Shown piece after piece: positions 11,994-23,634 of a stretch of 64,000 nt of DNA. The notes under the pieces were generated by a model. The model had not been told where the DNA came from. It saw only the letters and a list, made by a program, of their open reading frames with translations, and did not search any database. Position numbers and translations under genes: made by a program. Positions within the stretch are counted from its first letter, which is position 1, and each line of letters begins with the position of its first letter. This stretch comes from Cladosporium sp. IMV 00045 (lineage: Eukaryota > Ascomycota > Dothideomycetes > Cladosporiales > Cladosporiaceae), in contig MSJI02000257.1 of NCBI GenBank assembly GCA_001931905.2, positions 35,406 through 99,405 of the forward strand, read 5' to 3'.

Positions 11994-13179
11994 GGTGACT
12001 GGTGGGCGAATAAATGTTGATAGTCGATCGATTCTTGCTTGTTTGCAAAAGTTGAAGGAGTTCTGTCATGCTTGAAGATGGTGCTTATAACTTGCCAAAG
12101 CTCCATGGAACACAGTGGGGGATACATGTTGTACGGGTGTATGCTATGAGCTGACTGATCATGCCGCAGGCTTCTTCACCCAGGCAGCAGGCAAGCTGTA
12201 GTTCGACACATAGCACGTTCGAAGCTTCGAGTGCTATTTGTATGTGTGATACACGCATGACAGCTGCATGTTTCAAGCATCCTTGGGAAGAGCACGAGCT
12301 TAAGAAGCAGCTATGTCAGCATGGGTATTGGGTTTTGCCAATGGAGTGATGGCAATCTGCTGAGGTACGAACCATGAAGTGGGGGAGAGCTACCGACAGT
12401 ACTTCTGTGCGACTTATGTTCAAAATCTCGAGCTCATCACTGCAAGTTGAGGGATGGCAACAAGTGAGGCTTTATGGAACGAAGCTCTAGATAGTCACCC
12501 TACGTATCACGTCAGCAGCTTGGAAGCTCCATTGGAGCATGGTCTGCCGGCAGATCGAGGTCCAGCCCAAGAGAGGGCTTGTACTGTAAGCATTGACGAG
12601 AACGAGTGACAGAAATAATTAGTAGAGTTTGATGCGAACAAACAATCAATGAAAAGAAGGAAAACACCGAAGTGGCTCATCATCAATAAGATCTGCCCGT
12701 CCTATTATCTGCAAATGCAATCTCAAGATAAGAGAAGGCGGTCGAGAGAGAGATGTATGTACAGTATGTCCAAAGATTCTCCTCACCATTACAAGCAATT
12801 GTGCAAGAGAAAGAAAAAAAAAACGGAGAGGAAAATGTGAAATCTCCCACGTAAATGAAAGGACGCCACATCATGCCATGCCCGAGGCCGTCAGCCTCCT
12901 GAGATATCGTCTCCGAAAATCTCGGGCCGACGTCAGCCTCAGCTCAGAAAAGAGGCGTTTTTCCTCTCCAGTGAAATGGCATGACCTCCAAATAGCGACA
13001 ATTGTGGACCGGGATTAGTGGCGAGAGAGAGGAGGAACGCTGACCGTCGGACAGGCGTATGTCGTGAAATGCAAAGGGATCAGACTTTCCCCGAGTTCAA
13101 AATAGCGCGCGCGGTCTGTCGGGAAATCATGCGCAAGGAAAGCGAAAAAGAAAATGCAGGCTCAGGTCGCACGCTTCCT
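11994..13179. other. intergenic region between CYP505 and tyrosinase genes
   Basis: About 1.2 kb with no supported gene. The left side is the upstream region of the P450 fusion gene. The right side is the 3' flank of the tyrosinase gene and contains purine-rich and A-rich stretches (for example around 12805-12840). Open frames are short and without domains. Confidence 0.5.
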
Positions 13180-15680
13180 TCAGTAGTAAGTCGGCGGCGC
13201 GGCGGGGGCTGAGGTGTAAGTCTCCGCCATGGGGTTTGTGTTCGATGACTTGGCTTCGGGAGCAGGCTCAGAACCCTTCTTGGGGGCTGCGCAGCTGGTT
13301 TGACCTGATACAAAGCAAAAAAGTCAGAACAAGGGTTTTGAAGATAAGAGGACTTCCAAAAATAGAGGGACATTAACGGCCACGCATGTGGCTAAAGAGG
13401 CTTAATGCACGCCAACGCCTAAGTGGTGTAACGCCAGGTCGCCCAATTTTTCGTGCCGTCATCGTAAATCATAACGCGTTGAGAATTCCACCCAGGTCGT
13501 GAGTAGGAAAGCACGCAAGGAACAAAACAAAGCCATCAAACATATCTGCGGAAACGGGAGGAAAGGGTGGAGTTATTACCTTCGGTAGCCTGCTCCATGT
13601 GGACGAACTCGGACCACTCGGGAAGCTCATCATCAGACTCGGTCTTGGAGGCGGTGGAAGAGTAGACCTTGATCTTGAAGCCGGGAATGGTCTCTGGCTT
13701 GATAGACTGACCGTCAGGTCCAGCGACCTTCCAGCGCAGCTTGCTTTGGAGGTAGCTCTCGACGTTCTTGGGGGTGAGGTCGGAAATGCCACCGCGGGTG
13801 TACTCGTAGACGAGCTCACGAGTGAGCGGGATCGAGTAGGAGACGGTGACGTTCATGTCGGTCATGCCGGGCTGAGCAAGGACACCAGCAGGGCCAATGA
13901 GCTTCTTGTCGAAAGCCCAGGAAGTAGGGTCGGGGTTCTCAGGCTCGCCGTTGAAAAGGAAAATGCCGTAAGAGCCGTTGAGCGCGTAGCGGGGAGTCTC
14001 GATGTTGCAGACGTACTGGTAAGAGCTGCCGTTGTTCGCACGCAGAGGGGTGGAGTTCTCCTTGCCGGGAGTGGCGGTGCCAGTGGGGTAGATGGGAGCG
14101 GTGCTGTTGCCGCCGTTGTAGCTGCTGGCGGAGCTGGTGACCTGAGAAGAGACCGTGGCGGAGCTGGTGGTTCCAAGCTTGAAGCTGACGCTGACAGCTG
14201 CGGTCTCGCCGACAGAGGCGGAGACGGTCGCGGTGGCAGCATCCTCCTCGGTAGACTCGTCCTCGCCGTAAGAGTAGGAGTCGTAGGTCTCAGCCTCGTC
14301 GTCCTGGCCGTAAGACTGGGGCTCGGGAAGGGCGGTACGCTTGGTAGAGCCAGCGGTGGCGGTGGCACCAGGTCCGTAGAGTCTGTTGACCTGGCTCATG
14401 ATAGCGCGAGAGCTTCCGTCGGTGTTGGCGAACTCGGGGTAAGTGTACTTGAAAACAGTCCAGTCACGAACCTGGTTGGAGGTCCAGAAGTCACCGTTGG
14501 TGTTCCTGTGGAAAGGAGCCAAAGGAGAGTTGGCATCTTGGACCTGGCCAGCAGGGATAGTCCAAGTGGCGTGGGGAGCACGCTGGGAGGCGCCGTAAGA
14601 GTTGGGGTTGATAGCTTGCCACATGGCGAAGAGACGGTCAACGTTCATGTGGTGAAGCCAGAAGCCGGGATCGAAAGCGGCGGTGGAAAGGTAAGTCATG
14701 TGGCCAGCAGAGGCACTGCTAGATCCAGGGCCGCCAAGAGTCGTGTGGACAGTGTTGTGGATGCCCTCGAGAGAGTTCGAGCATCTGGTGGAGCTGGAAC
14801 CGGAGTTGTCGTTGGCGAAGCCAGCGTAGCTCCTGCAAGTGCTGAAAAGCTGGTAAACCTGGTCCTGGAGAGAAGCACGAATGTTGCTGAAAGCATTGGT
14901 GGAGCTCTGGGTCGTGCTGCTAGCGGTGTTGGAGTTGCTGTTGGGGTAGCGCAGGGTGACCTGCCAGTTAATGAAAGGAGTGTAGACCAGATCCCTGGGG
15001 TTCTGGAAGTCGTGACGGAAAAGCGGGTTGATGATGGTCTGCATGCCTCTCGGGGTCTCGACGGAGATGTACTTGTCGCTCATGACGTTAGGGAGGACCG
15101 GGTATCCAGGCTGAGGGTGTGCCGCCCAGTCCCAGAAAGGGAAACGCATGGTAGAGGCGGCGCCGGTCATCCAAGCGCGACGGTTGGCCGGGTATTCATT
15201 CGCGAGTTGGTTGACAACCGCCATGAACTGCTGTTCGAAAAGAGCGAGGTAGGCGCGGTGCCACGCAGGGAAGAGTACAGAGTCGTGCGTGCAGTAGCCG
15301 TCCGTCCCGCTGCAGCTGCTGCACTGGCCGACATTGTCCCAGTTCTGGCGAGGCACGCCGTGAATGCCGGCGATCTGGTAGTAGGACATCCTGTCGTTCT
15401 GGCTCATCTGCTGGAATCTCTGAAGACCGAGAACGAAGAGAGTCCACTGGTTGGGCTTGTTCCAGAGCATCTGCCTGAGTTCCAGACGAGGGTGGACGGC
15501 ATTTTGGTTGACACCGGTGACGGCCACGAAGCCTCCAGACTGCCTCTCCTCGAGGACGTGGGACTCCTCGATCACATCCTCGACATCACGGACGTGAAGG
15601 TGGGCGTGTTCGCCATGGTGCGCATGGGCAACGACAGACGAAGCGAGCGGCAAGGCAAGGAAAAGCGAAGAGAACTTCAT
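13180..15680 (-). CDS. secreted tyrosinase (polyphenol oxidase) with C-terminal domain
   Basis: Exon 1 is 15680-13580 and exon 2 is 13304-13180, giving 741 aa. A signal peptide (1-20) is followed by a His-rich stretch. CuA ligands: His107, His132, His141. CuB ligands: His308, His312, His344, with FWLHHMNVDR. The aromatic motif YTYPEF marks the end of the catalytic core. Residues from about 430 form a Ser/Thr/Asp-rich linker, then a C-terminal domain with N-glycosylation sequons that in this family covers the active site until proteolysis. It oxidises phenols to quinones, as in melanin formation. The second exon is not obvious: reading through the 275-bp intron (13305-13579) stops at 13536 after NNSTLSSRFRRYV. 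Splicing from the GTAATA donor to the TATCAG acceptor gives a 41-residue tail ending APAAPPTYY. The acceptor has an upstream CTGAC branch-like site. The core is certain; the tail is likely. Confidence 0.92.
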
Positions 15681-16009
15681 AACTGCGGTTAAGGAGAGAC
15701 ACAGTATGACGAATGAAAGATAAACGATGGAAAGGCGAGTGAGCGCGTTTGAGGAAAACGTTCACTCGTCAAAGAGCGGACAGGGTGAGGGTAAAAGGGT
15801 AAAGAAAGGTAGCAGGCGCAGTAGTAGGAGAAGAGGTTCCAAAGTGGAGCTGGCACCGAGTGTGAGACCGGGCGTTTTGTGATGGCTTACAGTTCGCGAG
15901 CCGAAGGATGCCTGACTTGAGGTACGGTACTGGCACGGTAGGTAGGCTTCCCACGCAGCATCGCCACGGTGGACTACTGGCGCATAGGCACAAGGGCAGG
16001 GTTTGAATC
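15681..16009. other. tyrosinase promoter region
   Basis: This is the sequence upstream of the tyrosinase start that is present only once in the window. It contains no supported gene. It lies just outside the segment repeated across the assembly gap. Confidence 0.5.
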
Positions 16010-19000
16010 GCTGGTGGCCATGCGAGCCCCTCCCCGGGGTTCTTTGGTCTCTCGTTCAGGGCGGATGGGCGCTGAGCGGTGCGTGGGTGCGGCAACGGTT
16101 TGACGGGCGTGGCGGCGCAGGGCCAGTGGGCGAGTCGCCAGGTGCTGCCAGCTTCAGGGGTGCCACTATTGGGAGATCTCCCGAGCGCCTCCTCTCGTGT
16201 TTGTCTTGCACACGCACGTTCCCGACCAGAGTGATGCGTGGTGAGAGGTGGTGCTGGCTGTGATGGAGCGTGTCGCAGCGCCATCATCAGCACGTCTCGG
16301 GCTGCACAGAGAGATCCTCTTCATCATCGTCGTTGTCTTCCGGTCATCGCAGAACATGCATACCGCACATCCAGTATAGCCGCAGCCGCCTCCATACTGT
16401 AGCAGGCTAGTGGGCGATACAGTAGAGGATCGGCGACGTCTCCCCCAGTCCAGTTCTGTCCTGTGCCTGACTAGCCAGCAAGCCCGCGATCTAAATCCGG
16501 CCTACCGAAACTCTGGCCATAGGCCGCGCCCACGCCAACCAAACAAGTCAAAACACCATCTCAACTCCTTTAATTTACCCTGCTGCCGCTACCCGGATGC
16601 TTGGGCAACTGATTCGTCTGACTGACATGCCGTGCTGGCCTATACGTACCTGTCGCGGCCAGTTGCATTTACCTGCTGTAATAGGCAAGTGACATTCAAC
16701 GAGCTGTTGTAGACAAAAACCCAATTGTGCCGACCATCGCGGGATCACGGCATGTCGTCTCCTGAACGCTGCGAATCGAGAGGACGACAGCACGGAAAAA
16801 GACGATGCTGCGTGTTCCTCATCGTGCGTGCGGTCGCGTGTGTGTCAGCCACACAGCGTGCAACAAGACTCGCTTAAAACCGGGGTGGGCGCGGCGGGCA
16901 TGCGAACGATTGCATTGAGGCCGTGAGACAAAGACCCAGCGCGATGGAGCAAAGAATGTCTCGGACGCACGAGGGCCGACCCTACAAAAAGTCGCTGCAG
17001 CTGCGAAGCAATAGTGGCAGGTTCGATTGCGTGGTGCGACACATACTCAAAGCTCCTCATCATGACGGACGAGAACGCAAGAGCCGTTTTTGGTCGCGCG
17101 GTTGTGTATGTATAGCAGAGCCTGTGGCATCTCGTTTCGCATTGACGATGCCGTGCAACCGATTTTCCAGATCCAAGATCTCACGATGAGACAGACGGCC
17201 AGGCGAGAAGCGAACAGCAGTGCTTGTCTCTGCTGCCATGCAAAAGTATTGCCGTAATAATCAAATGTACACATCCTCCAACAACTATGAATAGATCAGA
17301 CCATCACCCTATGCAGACATCCCAATCCGTCGTCCCTGAGTAGTCAGAAATCCCAATTCGGCAGAAGGCGTTGCGTCGATTTGATGATGAAGAAACGGCG
17401 TGTGATTAGCAGTTCAGCAAGAAAAGCCGCAAGCGAGGGCTTGGTCTTTGATCGTCATGTCACGCATCTTCGCCCACATCACTTTAGTAGTAAAATAGAT
17501 CGTCACGTTCGTGATCACGCTCGAGCGTTTCCGGGGATGATACCATGAGACGCAGTAGTGGCAGTAGTAGTTACGCAGTATTAGGTCGAGAAGAAAGGAT
17601 CTGTCCGACTACTGCATCGCAGCCGCATATCCGCAGCATGGCCATCCCAGCGAAGCCTCTCCTTTTCTCACACTTGCCCAAACTCCCGCGCGACTCCATT
17701 CTTTTTTTTTCCCCATCCCCAGCCGAAACTCGCGGGCAAGCAGACTTCGGGCTTGCGCATAAGCCAGCGTTTCATCGCCGACAGGAAACATAAGGTCACG
17801 AAAGTGTCCCAAACTTCTGGGGAGGAAAAGACGCGTATGAATTCTCGTTTTGGACGGAAAGGGTGGAATGTACCTAATGCATGGAACGAATCGAATAATC
17901 TGGCCATTGGTCGGCAGGTAGACGAGGCCTCGACCTGCGCGTGTCAGATGATGCTATTATTCTCTTTCTTTCTACGTTACATCACAGCCAACGCTTTCTC
18001 TTTTTTGTGGCTCTGTTCTCAACGTATGCGGTGCAGTAGAAGATCGTCCGCGATTTGTTGAACCATAGGACCTGATCGCTGGTGCGGGCGTTGATCTGCA
18101 GGTCACCCTGCCACTACTGTAGGCCTTTGGTCCTAACGTTCCGTGACGAGATGTGGCACGGACAAATACGACCTGCTGCTGAAGAAGATGCTAGATATCT
18201 AGTCGGTCTGGTTATGAGAACGAGATCATGGGTGCGGATGCATGTATAGGTGTAGACATCAAGACCTATAGATCACGATCAAGGAGAAACTCAAAAGCCA
18301 TACACATCAGCTTGCGACGCGTGTCTTCCATCTGGCACCCTAGCCGCGAATAGTAACTTGTCAATCGATGATTGAACATCAACAGTCGTATTCATGAGAA
18401 TGATGCCTACGATTTATGGCCGAAATCAGGATCCACGCATGCCACGTTCCTGAAGAGCAATCCCCATCTTCTCGAACAGAGTAACCCCATATGAGGGGCG
18501 CCTCAATCTAGCTATGGGCATAGCAGAAATTAATTAATTAATAAATCATAATGAACCAACTTGACACCTACCTACCTAAAACTACCTGTCTTCTTTTCTT
18601 ATAGGTAGCAACCTAAAAGAAAAGAAAAAACTCCAATCCGCTTCCACCTCGCTCCCATCTCTCTGAAAGAGCACCTCAAATAGCCAACATGTTCTTTCGG
18701 AACCAATACACAAACCCAATGTGGTGAACATCTCACAACCATTCCACACCCACCTCCGGCTTTTCTCTTAACCGAGCATCAAAATTGGTAGAAAGCTCAA
18801 TACCTACCCACCTGGATGTGCGGGAAGAAAGCAATTAGGAGACACATGCAAGGTCAAGCAGGTGGCTACCAGATTCTGATTCCAAGAGCAAGTCTCATGG
18901 AGCGATTATATGAATATTCAGGTTGACAGACATGTGCTCAGATGTTGCGCCCACGCCATGCATGTGGGCGATGGCGGAGCTCGTCGTTTCTCGTGGTGGT

Positions 19001-19489
19001 GGACACGAGCATCGTTTACAGGTATCCGATTACACATTCTAGACGTATTCGATCAAATGAATAATACAAGAAGGCTCTGTATCTTGGTTTGAGCAAGCAA
19101 TTCACATCCCACGCTGCGAAGATGATAATGTAAGAAGTGAATTTTGATAGAAAGAGTATGTAGTAAAATAAATAAGAAACTTGTAACCCATGTACTGTAA
19201 ATGTTCGTTTTGTGAACGCCCCGCCCATTCCCAAGCAAGATTGTTCAAGATGAATGATACGAAACGCCACTTCTCAGAAATGATTTCCACCGTCTTCCTT
19301 CTTGGCAATATCCAAATCAACGGTTCGTCGCTTCAGCATTGCCGGCTGTCGATGTATGCCCTTCCTACAAGGCAATCATGGCGCCGACAACACCGAGAGC
19401 AGCGACGGCGGCGACGTTGACACCCGTGCGACCAGCGCTGCCCTCGGACGCCTCACCGCTGCCTGCAGTGCCGGTGGGCTGAGTGCCGG
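16010..19489 (+). repeat. segment A of a 3.5-kb direct repeat ending at the assembly gap
   Basis: This segment matches 19510-22978 collinearly from its first base (gctggtggcc) to its last (gagtgccgg). Its right edge coincides exactly with the N run. Identity is very high at the left (about one or two differences per 100 bases around 16010-16300) and falls strongly around 18350-18900, rising again in the CFEM 3' end. It is intergenic DNA upstream of tyrosinase plus the last 125 bases of a CFEM-like gene. No open frame is conserved between copies: indels are not multiples of three and frames break. See the dovetail-overlap finding. Confidence 0.93.
19365..19489 (-). CDS. CFEM-like GPI protein, second copy, cut by the assembly gap
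   Basis: The last 41 codons of a gene nearly identical to the one ending at 22854, with stop codon at 19365-19367. It encodes the GPI-signal end (GRTGVNVAAVAALGVVGAMIAL in the full copy; the same here). The 5' part is missing because the sequence enters the N run. Differences from the other copy are mostly synonymous. I infer it is the other haplotype's allele, not a second locus. Confidence 0.8.
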
Positions 19490-19509
19490 NNNNNNNNNNN
19501 NNNNNNNNN
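19490..19509. other. assembly gap (20 N)
   Basis: Twenty unknown bases joining two contigs. The sequences on its two sides are two ends of overlapping, diverged copies of one region, so the gap size is likely nominal and the true distance negative. Confidence 0.97.
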
Positions 19510-22500
19510 GCTGGTGGCCATGCGAGCCCCTCCCCGGGGTTCTTTGGTCTCTCGTTCAAGGGCGGATGGACGCTGAGCGGTGCGTGGGTGCGGCAACGGT
19601 TTGACGGGCGTGGCGGCGCAGGGCCAGTGGGCGAGTCGCCAGGTGCTGCCAGCTTCAGGGGTGCCACTATTGGGAGATCTCCCGAGCGCCTCCTCTCGTG
19701 TTTGTCTTGCCCACGCACGTTCCCGACCAGAGTGATGCGTGGTGAGAGGTGGTGCTCGTCGTGATGGAGCGTGTCGCAGCGCCATCATCAGCACGTCTCG
19801 GGCAGCACAGAGGAATCCTCTTCATCATCGTCGTTGTCGTCCGGTCATCGCAGAACATGCATACCGCACATCCAGTATAGCCGCCGCCTCCTCCTCCAAG
19901 TAGGCTAGTGGGCGATACAGTACTGTAGAGGATCGGCGACGTCTCCCCCAGTCCAGTTCTGTCCTGTGCCTGACTAGCCAGCAAGCCCACGATCTAAATT
20001 CGGCCTACCGAAACTCTGGCCATAGGCCGCGCCCACGCCAACCAAACAAGTCAAAACACCATCTCAACTCCTTTAATTTACCCTGCTGCCGCTACCCGGA
20101 TGCTTGGGCAACTGATTCGTCTGACAGACATGCCGTACTGGCCTATACGTACCTGTCGCGGCCAGTTGCAGTTACCTACTGTAATAGGCAAGTGACATTC
20201 AACGAGATGTTGTAGACAGAAACCCAAATGTGCCGTCCATCGCGGGATCACGGCATGTCGTCTCCTGAACGCTGCGAAACGAGAGGACGACAGCACGGAA
20301 AAAGCGTGTTCCTCCATCGTGCGTGCGGTCGCGTGTGTGTCAGCCACACAGCGTGCAACAAGACTCGCTTAAAACCGGGGTGGGCGCGGGCGGCGGGCAT
20401 GCGAACGATTCCATTGAGGCCGTGAGACAAAGAAGACCCAGCGCGATGGAGCAAAGAATGTCTCGGACGCACGAGGGCCGACCCTACAACAAGTCACTGC
20501 ATCACTGCAGCGGGCGAAGCAATAGTGGCAAGTTCGATTGCGTGGTGCGACACATGCCACTGTCAAGCTTTCTCGTCATAACGGACGAGAATGCAAGAGC
20601 CGTTTTTGGTCGCGGTCGTGTATAGCAGAGCCTGTGGCATCTCCTTCCACGATGCCGCGCAGCCGAATTTCCCGATCCAAGATCTCACCATGTGAGACAG
20701 ACAGCCAGGCGAGATGCGAACAGCAATGCTTGTCTCTGCTGCCATGAGAAAGAGTATTGCTGTAATAATCAAATGGGCACATCCTCCAACGACTATGAAT
20801 AGATCAGACCATCACCCCATGCAGACATCCCAATCCGTCTGTCCCTGAGTAGTCAGAAATCCCAATTCGGCAGAAGGCGTTGCGTCGATTTGATGATGAA
20901 GAAACGGCGTTTTATTAGCCAGTTCAGCAAGAAAAGCCGCAAGCGAGGGCTTGGTCTTTAATCGTCATGTCACCCATCTTCGTTCACATCACTTAGTAGT
21001 GAAATGGATCGTCACGTTCGTGATCACGCTCGAGCGTTTCCGGGGATGATACCATGAGACGCAGTAGTGGCAGTAGTAGTTACGCAGTATTTAGGTCGAG
21101 AAGAAAGGATCTGTCGGACTACTGCATCGCAGCCGCATATCCGCAGCATGGCCATCCCAGCGCAGTCTCTCCTTTTCTCACACTTGACCAAAACTCCCGC
21201 GCGACTCCATTCTTTTTCCCCATCCCCAGCCGAAACTCGCGGGCAAGCATATACTTCGAGCTTGCGCATAAGCCAGCGTTTCATCGTCGACAGGAAACAT
21301 AAAGTCACGAAGGCGTCCCAAACTTCTGGGGCGGAAAGACGCGTACGAATTCTCGTTTTGGACGGAAAGGGTGGAATGTACCTAATGCATTGAACGAATC
21401 GAATATTCTGGCCATTGGTGGGCAAGTAGACGAGGCCTGGATTTGCGCGTGTCAGATGATGCTATTATTCTCTTTCTTTCTACGTTACATCAGGGCCAAC
21501 GCTTTTCTCTTTTTGTGGCTCTGTTCTCAACGCATACGGTGCGGAAACAGACAGAGTATGTGATCGTCCGCGTTTGTTGAACCGTAGGACCTGATCGCTG
21601 GTGCGGGCGTTGATCTGCAGACCACCCTGCCACTACTATAGGTATTTGGTCCTAACGTTCCGTGACGAGATGTGGCACGGACAAATGCGATTTGCTGCTG
21701 AAGAAGATCTTACATGTCTAGCTAGTCTGGCCATGATATATCGAGATCATGAGTGCGGATGCAGATATTGGTGTGGACTTCAGGGCCTATAGATCACGAT
21801 CAAGGAGGAACTCAAAAGCCATACACATCAGCCTGCGACGCGTGTCTTCCAGTCGTCCCGTCCTCAGACAAACCCTGTCAATCGATGATTGAACATCAGC
21901 AGCAATAGTATCCATGAGAACACTACCTTACGTACCACTTCATGTCAAAGTCATATCTCGGATTTCCAACAAAAAGTCTAAAATCGAGAAGAGGCCATGT
22001 GAGGATCGCCTCGATCTAGCTATAGGCAAAGCAGAAACTAATTGACTATTTAATTTACAATAAATCAACTTTAAACCCACCTATTTATCTACCCATACCT
22101 ACCTACCTTATAGGCACGCACGTAACCCAAACAAAAATCAATTCCCAATCCGCTTCCAGTTCACTCCCAAGTCCTGAGAGAGCACCTGAGCTCGCCAACA
22201 TGGTTTTCAAAAACAATACATCAAACCAACATCTCACAATTTCCTCTTCGGCTTTTCCTGCAACTGAGCATCAAATTTGAAAGAAAAGCTCAATACCTAC
22301 CTACCTAGGTGGTCAAGAAGAAGGAAGAAAGCAATACAAAGCAGACGTCTGCAGAGTCCCGCGGGTGGCTAGCGTATTCTCAGAGCAAGTCTGATGGAAC
22401 GATCATATTGATACACGAAATCACAGACATGTCCGTAATTGCGCCCACGCCAGGCATGAGACGATGGCGGAGCATTTCTGTTATGATAGTTGTGAAAACG

Positions 22501-22978
22501 CGCGTTGTTAGTAAGGTAGGTAGGTATCCGTCCGTGTGCGAGTTCTAGACCGTGTATGATCGAATGGAGAAAAGAACGAGGCTTTGCATCTTGGTTTTGG
22601 ATAAGCCGATGGATGATAAGAACTGAAATTTGATAGAGTATGTAAATCAAAATAAAAATAAGAAACTTGTAACCCATGTACTGTAAATGTTCGTTTTTGT
22701 GAGACGCCTCTCGCCCACTTCCCAAGCAAGATTGTTCACATGAATGATACGAAACGCCACTTCTCAGAAATGTGATTTCCAAAGTCTTTCTCGGCAGTAT
22801 CCAAATCAACGACTCGTCGCTTCAGCATTGCCGGCTGTCGATGTATGCCCTTCCTACAAGGCAATCATGGCGCCGACAACACCGAGAGCGGCGACGGCGG
22901 CGACGTTGACACCCGTGCGACCAGCGCTTCCCTCGGACGCCTCACCGCTGCCTGCAGTGCCGGTGGGCTGAGTGCCGG
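19510..22978 (+). repeat. segment B of the 3.5-kb direct repeat starting at the assembly gap
   Basis: Collinear with 16010-19489 and starting exactly at the end of the N run. It continues without a break into the complete CFEM-like gene. It contains TACC-rich short tandem runs (near 22096-22109 and 22292-22304) in its most diverged part; segment A has a related run near 18566-18578. No gene other than the CFEM-like 3' end is supported: short frames such as 21054-21302 have a counterpart at 17545-17793 that shares only its two ends because the middle is frameshifted. Confidence 0.93.
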
Positions 22979-23634
22979 CGTCGGCGGCGGAGGTTGGGCC
23001 GGAGGAACCGGCGGTGGTGGACAGGACGGTGCCGTTAGAGCCGTTGCCTGAGCCGGTCACGAGAGCGCCGTTGGAAGCTGTGCCGCCGACTGCGCCGGAG
23101 ACGCCGGTCGCGAAGGTGGATGCGCCGGTCATGGTGGGCTTGGAGTCGGAGTCGGTCGAGTTGGAGGAGGAAGAGGTGTACTTGCTGCCGGTTGCGGAGG
23201 CGGTCTTGGAGCCAGACTTGGAGGCGGAAGCGGAGGAGGAAGAGGAAGAGCCGCCGGCTGTGAGTGCGTGTTAGTTATCATGCGGTGTTGTTGTGTTGTG
23301 AAGTGGAAGGTGGTGTTCTAGAACGTACAGATGGTCTCGCCAGCGTCCTTGCACACCTCCTTGAAGTACTTGGTGGCAGCGTCCTGGTGCTCGCCGCACT
23401 TGTCGGAGATGTAGCTGGTCACCTTCTCGGACTGCTTGCCGCAGATGGCCTTGAGGTCGGCAGGGTCATCGAGCTCACTGTATTGTTTGTTAGTGTGTGC
23501 CGTCGCAAGCAGGGTGTGTTTTGGTGTCGCGCGACATACTTGACACCAGCAAGGAGGCAGGCGGGAGGGGTGGCGACCGCGACACGGGCGGCGACGGCGA
23601 AGACCGCAAGGATGGTGGAGGCCTTTGCGAACAT
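22854..23634 (-). CDS. small CFEM-like GPI-anchored cell-surface protein
   Basis: Three exons (23634-23540, 23477-23329, 23257-22854; introns of 62 and 71 bp) encode 215 aa. Residues 1-21 are a signal peptide ending near AVAT. The mature N-terminus reads PPACLLAGVNELDDPADLKAICG, then DKCG and EVCKD: four Cys with CFEM-like spacing, whereas the standard CFEM domain has eight. A long Ser/Thr/Gly-rich stalk (about residues 85-190) follows, with sites for O-glycosylation, then a small-residue region and a hydrophobic tail typical of a GPI signal. The role is probably cell-wall or surface structure; haem binding, known for some CFEM proteins, cannot be assumed because the usual Asp-containing eight-Cys core is incomplete. 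Divergent from the septation kinase gene, 1.6 kb away. Confidence 0.85.

Noticed and set aside
8682..12000. Secondary-metabolite cluster around the P450
   Set aside because: The P450 is a CYP505 fatty-acid hydroxylase fusion and its neighbours are an aconitase and a tyrosinase; there is no backbone synthase in the window.
13599..15692. A 697-codon open frame on the plus strand antisense to tyrosinase
   Set aside because: It lies exactly opposite the tyrosinase coding region. High GC with C-ending codons removes stop codons from the opposite strand. The translation is Gly/Val/Glu/Arg-rich without any domain.
17545..21302. Paired 82-codon frames (17545-17793 and 21054-21302) as a duplicated small gene
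   Set aside because: The two translations agree only at the ends; the middle is frameshifted by indels, so no reading frame is conserved.
16010..22978. A true tandem duplication of 3.5 kb
   Set aside because: Both repeat boundaries coincide with the N gap, which fits overlapping contig ends rather than a duplication.
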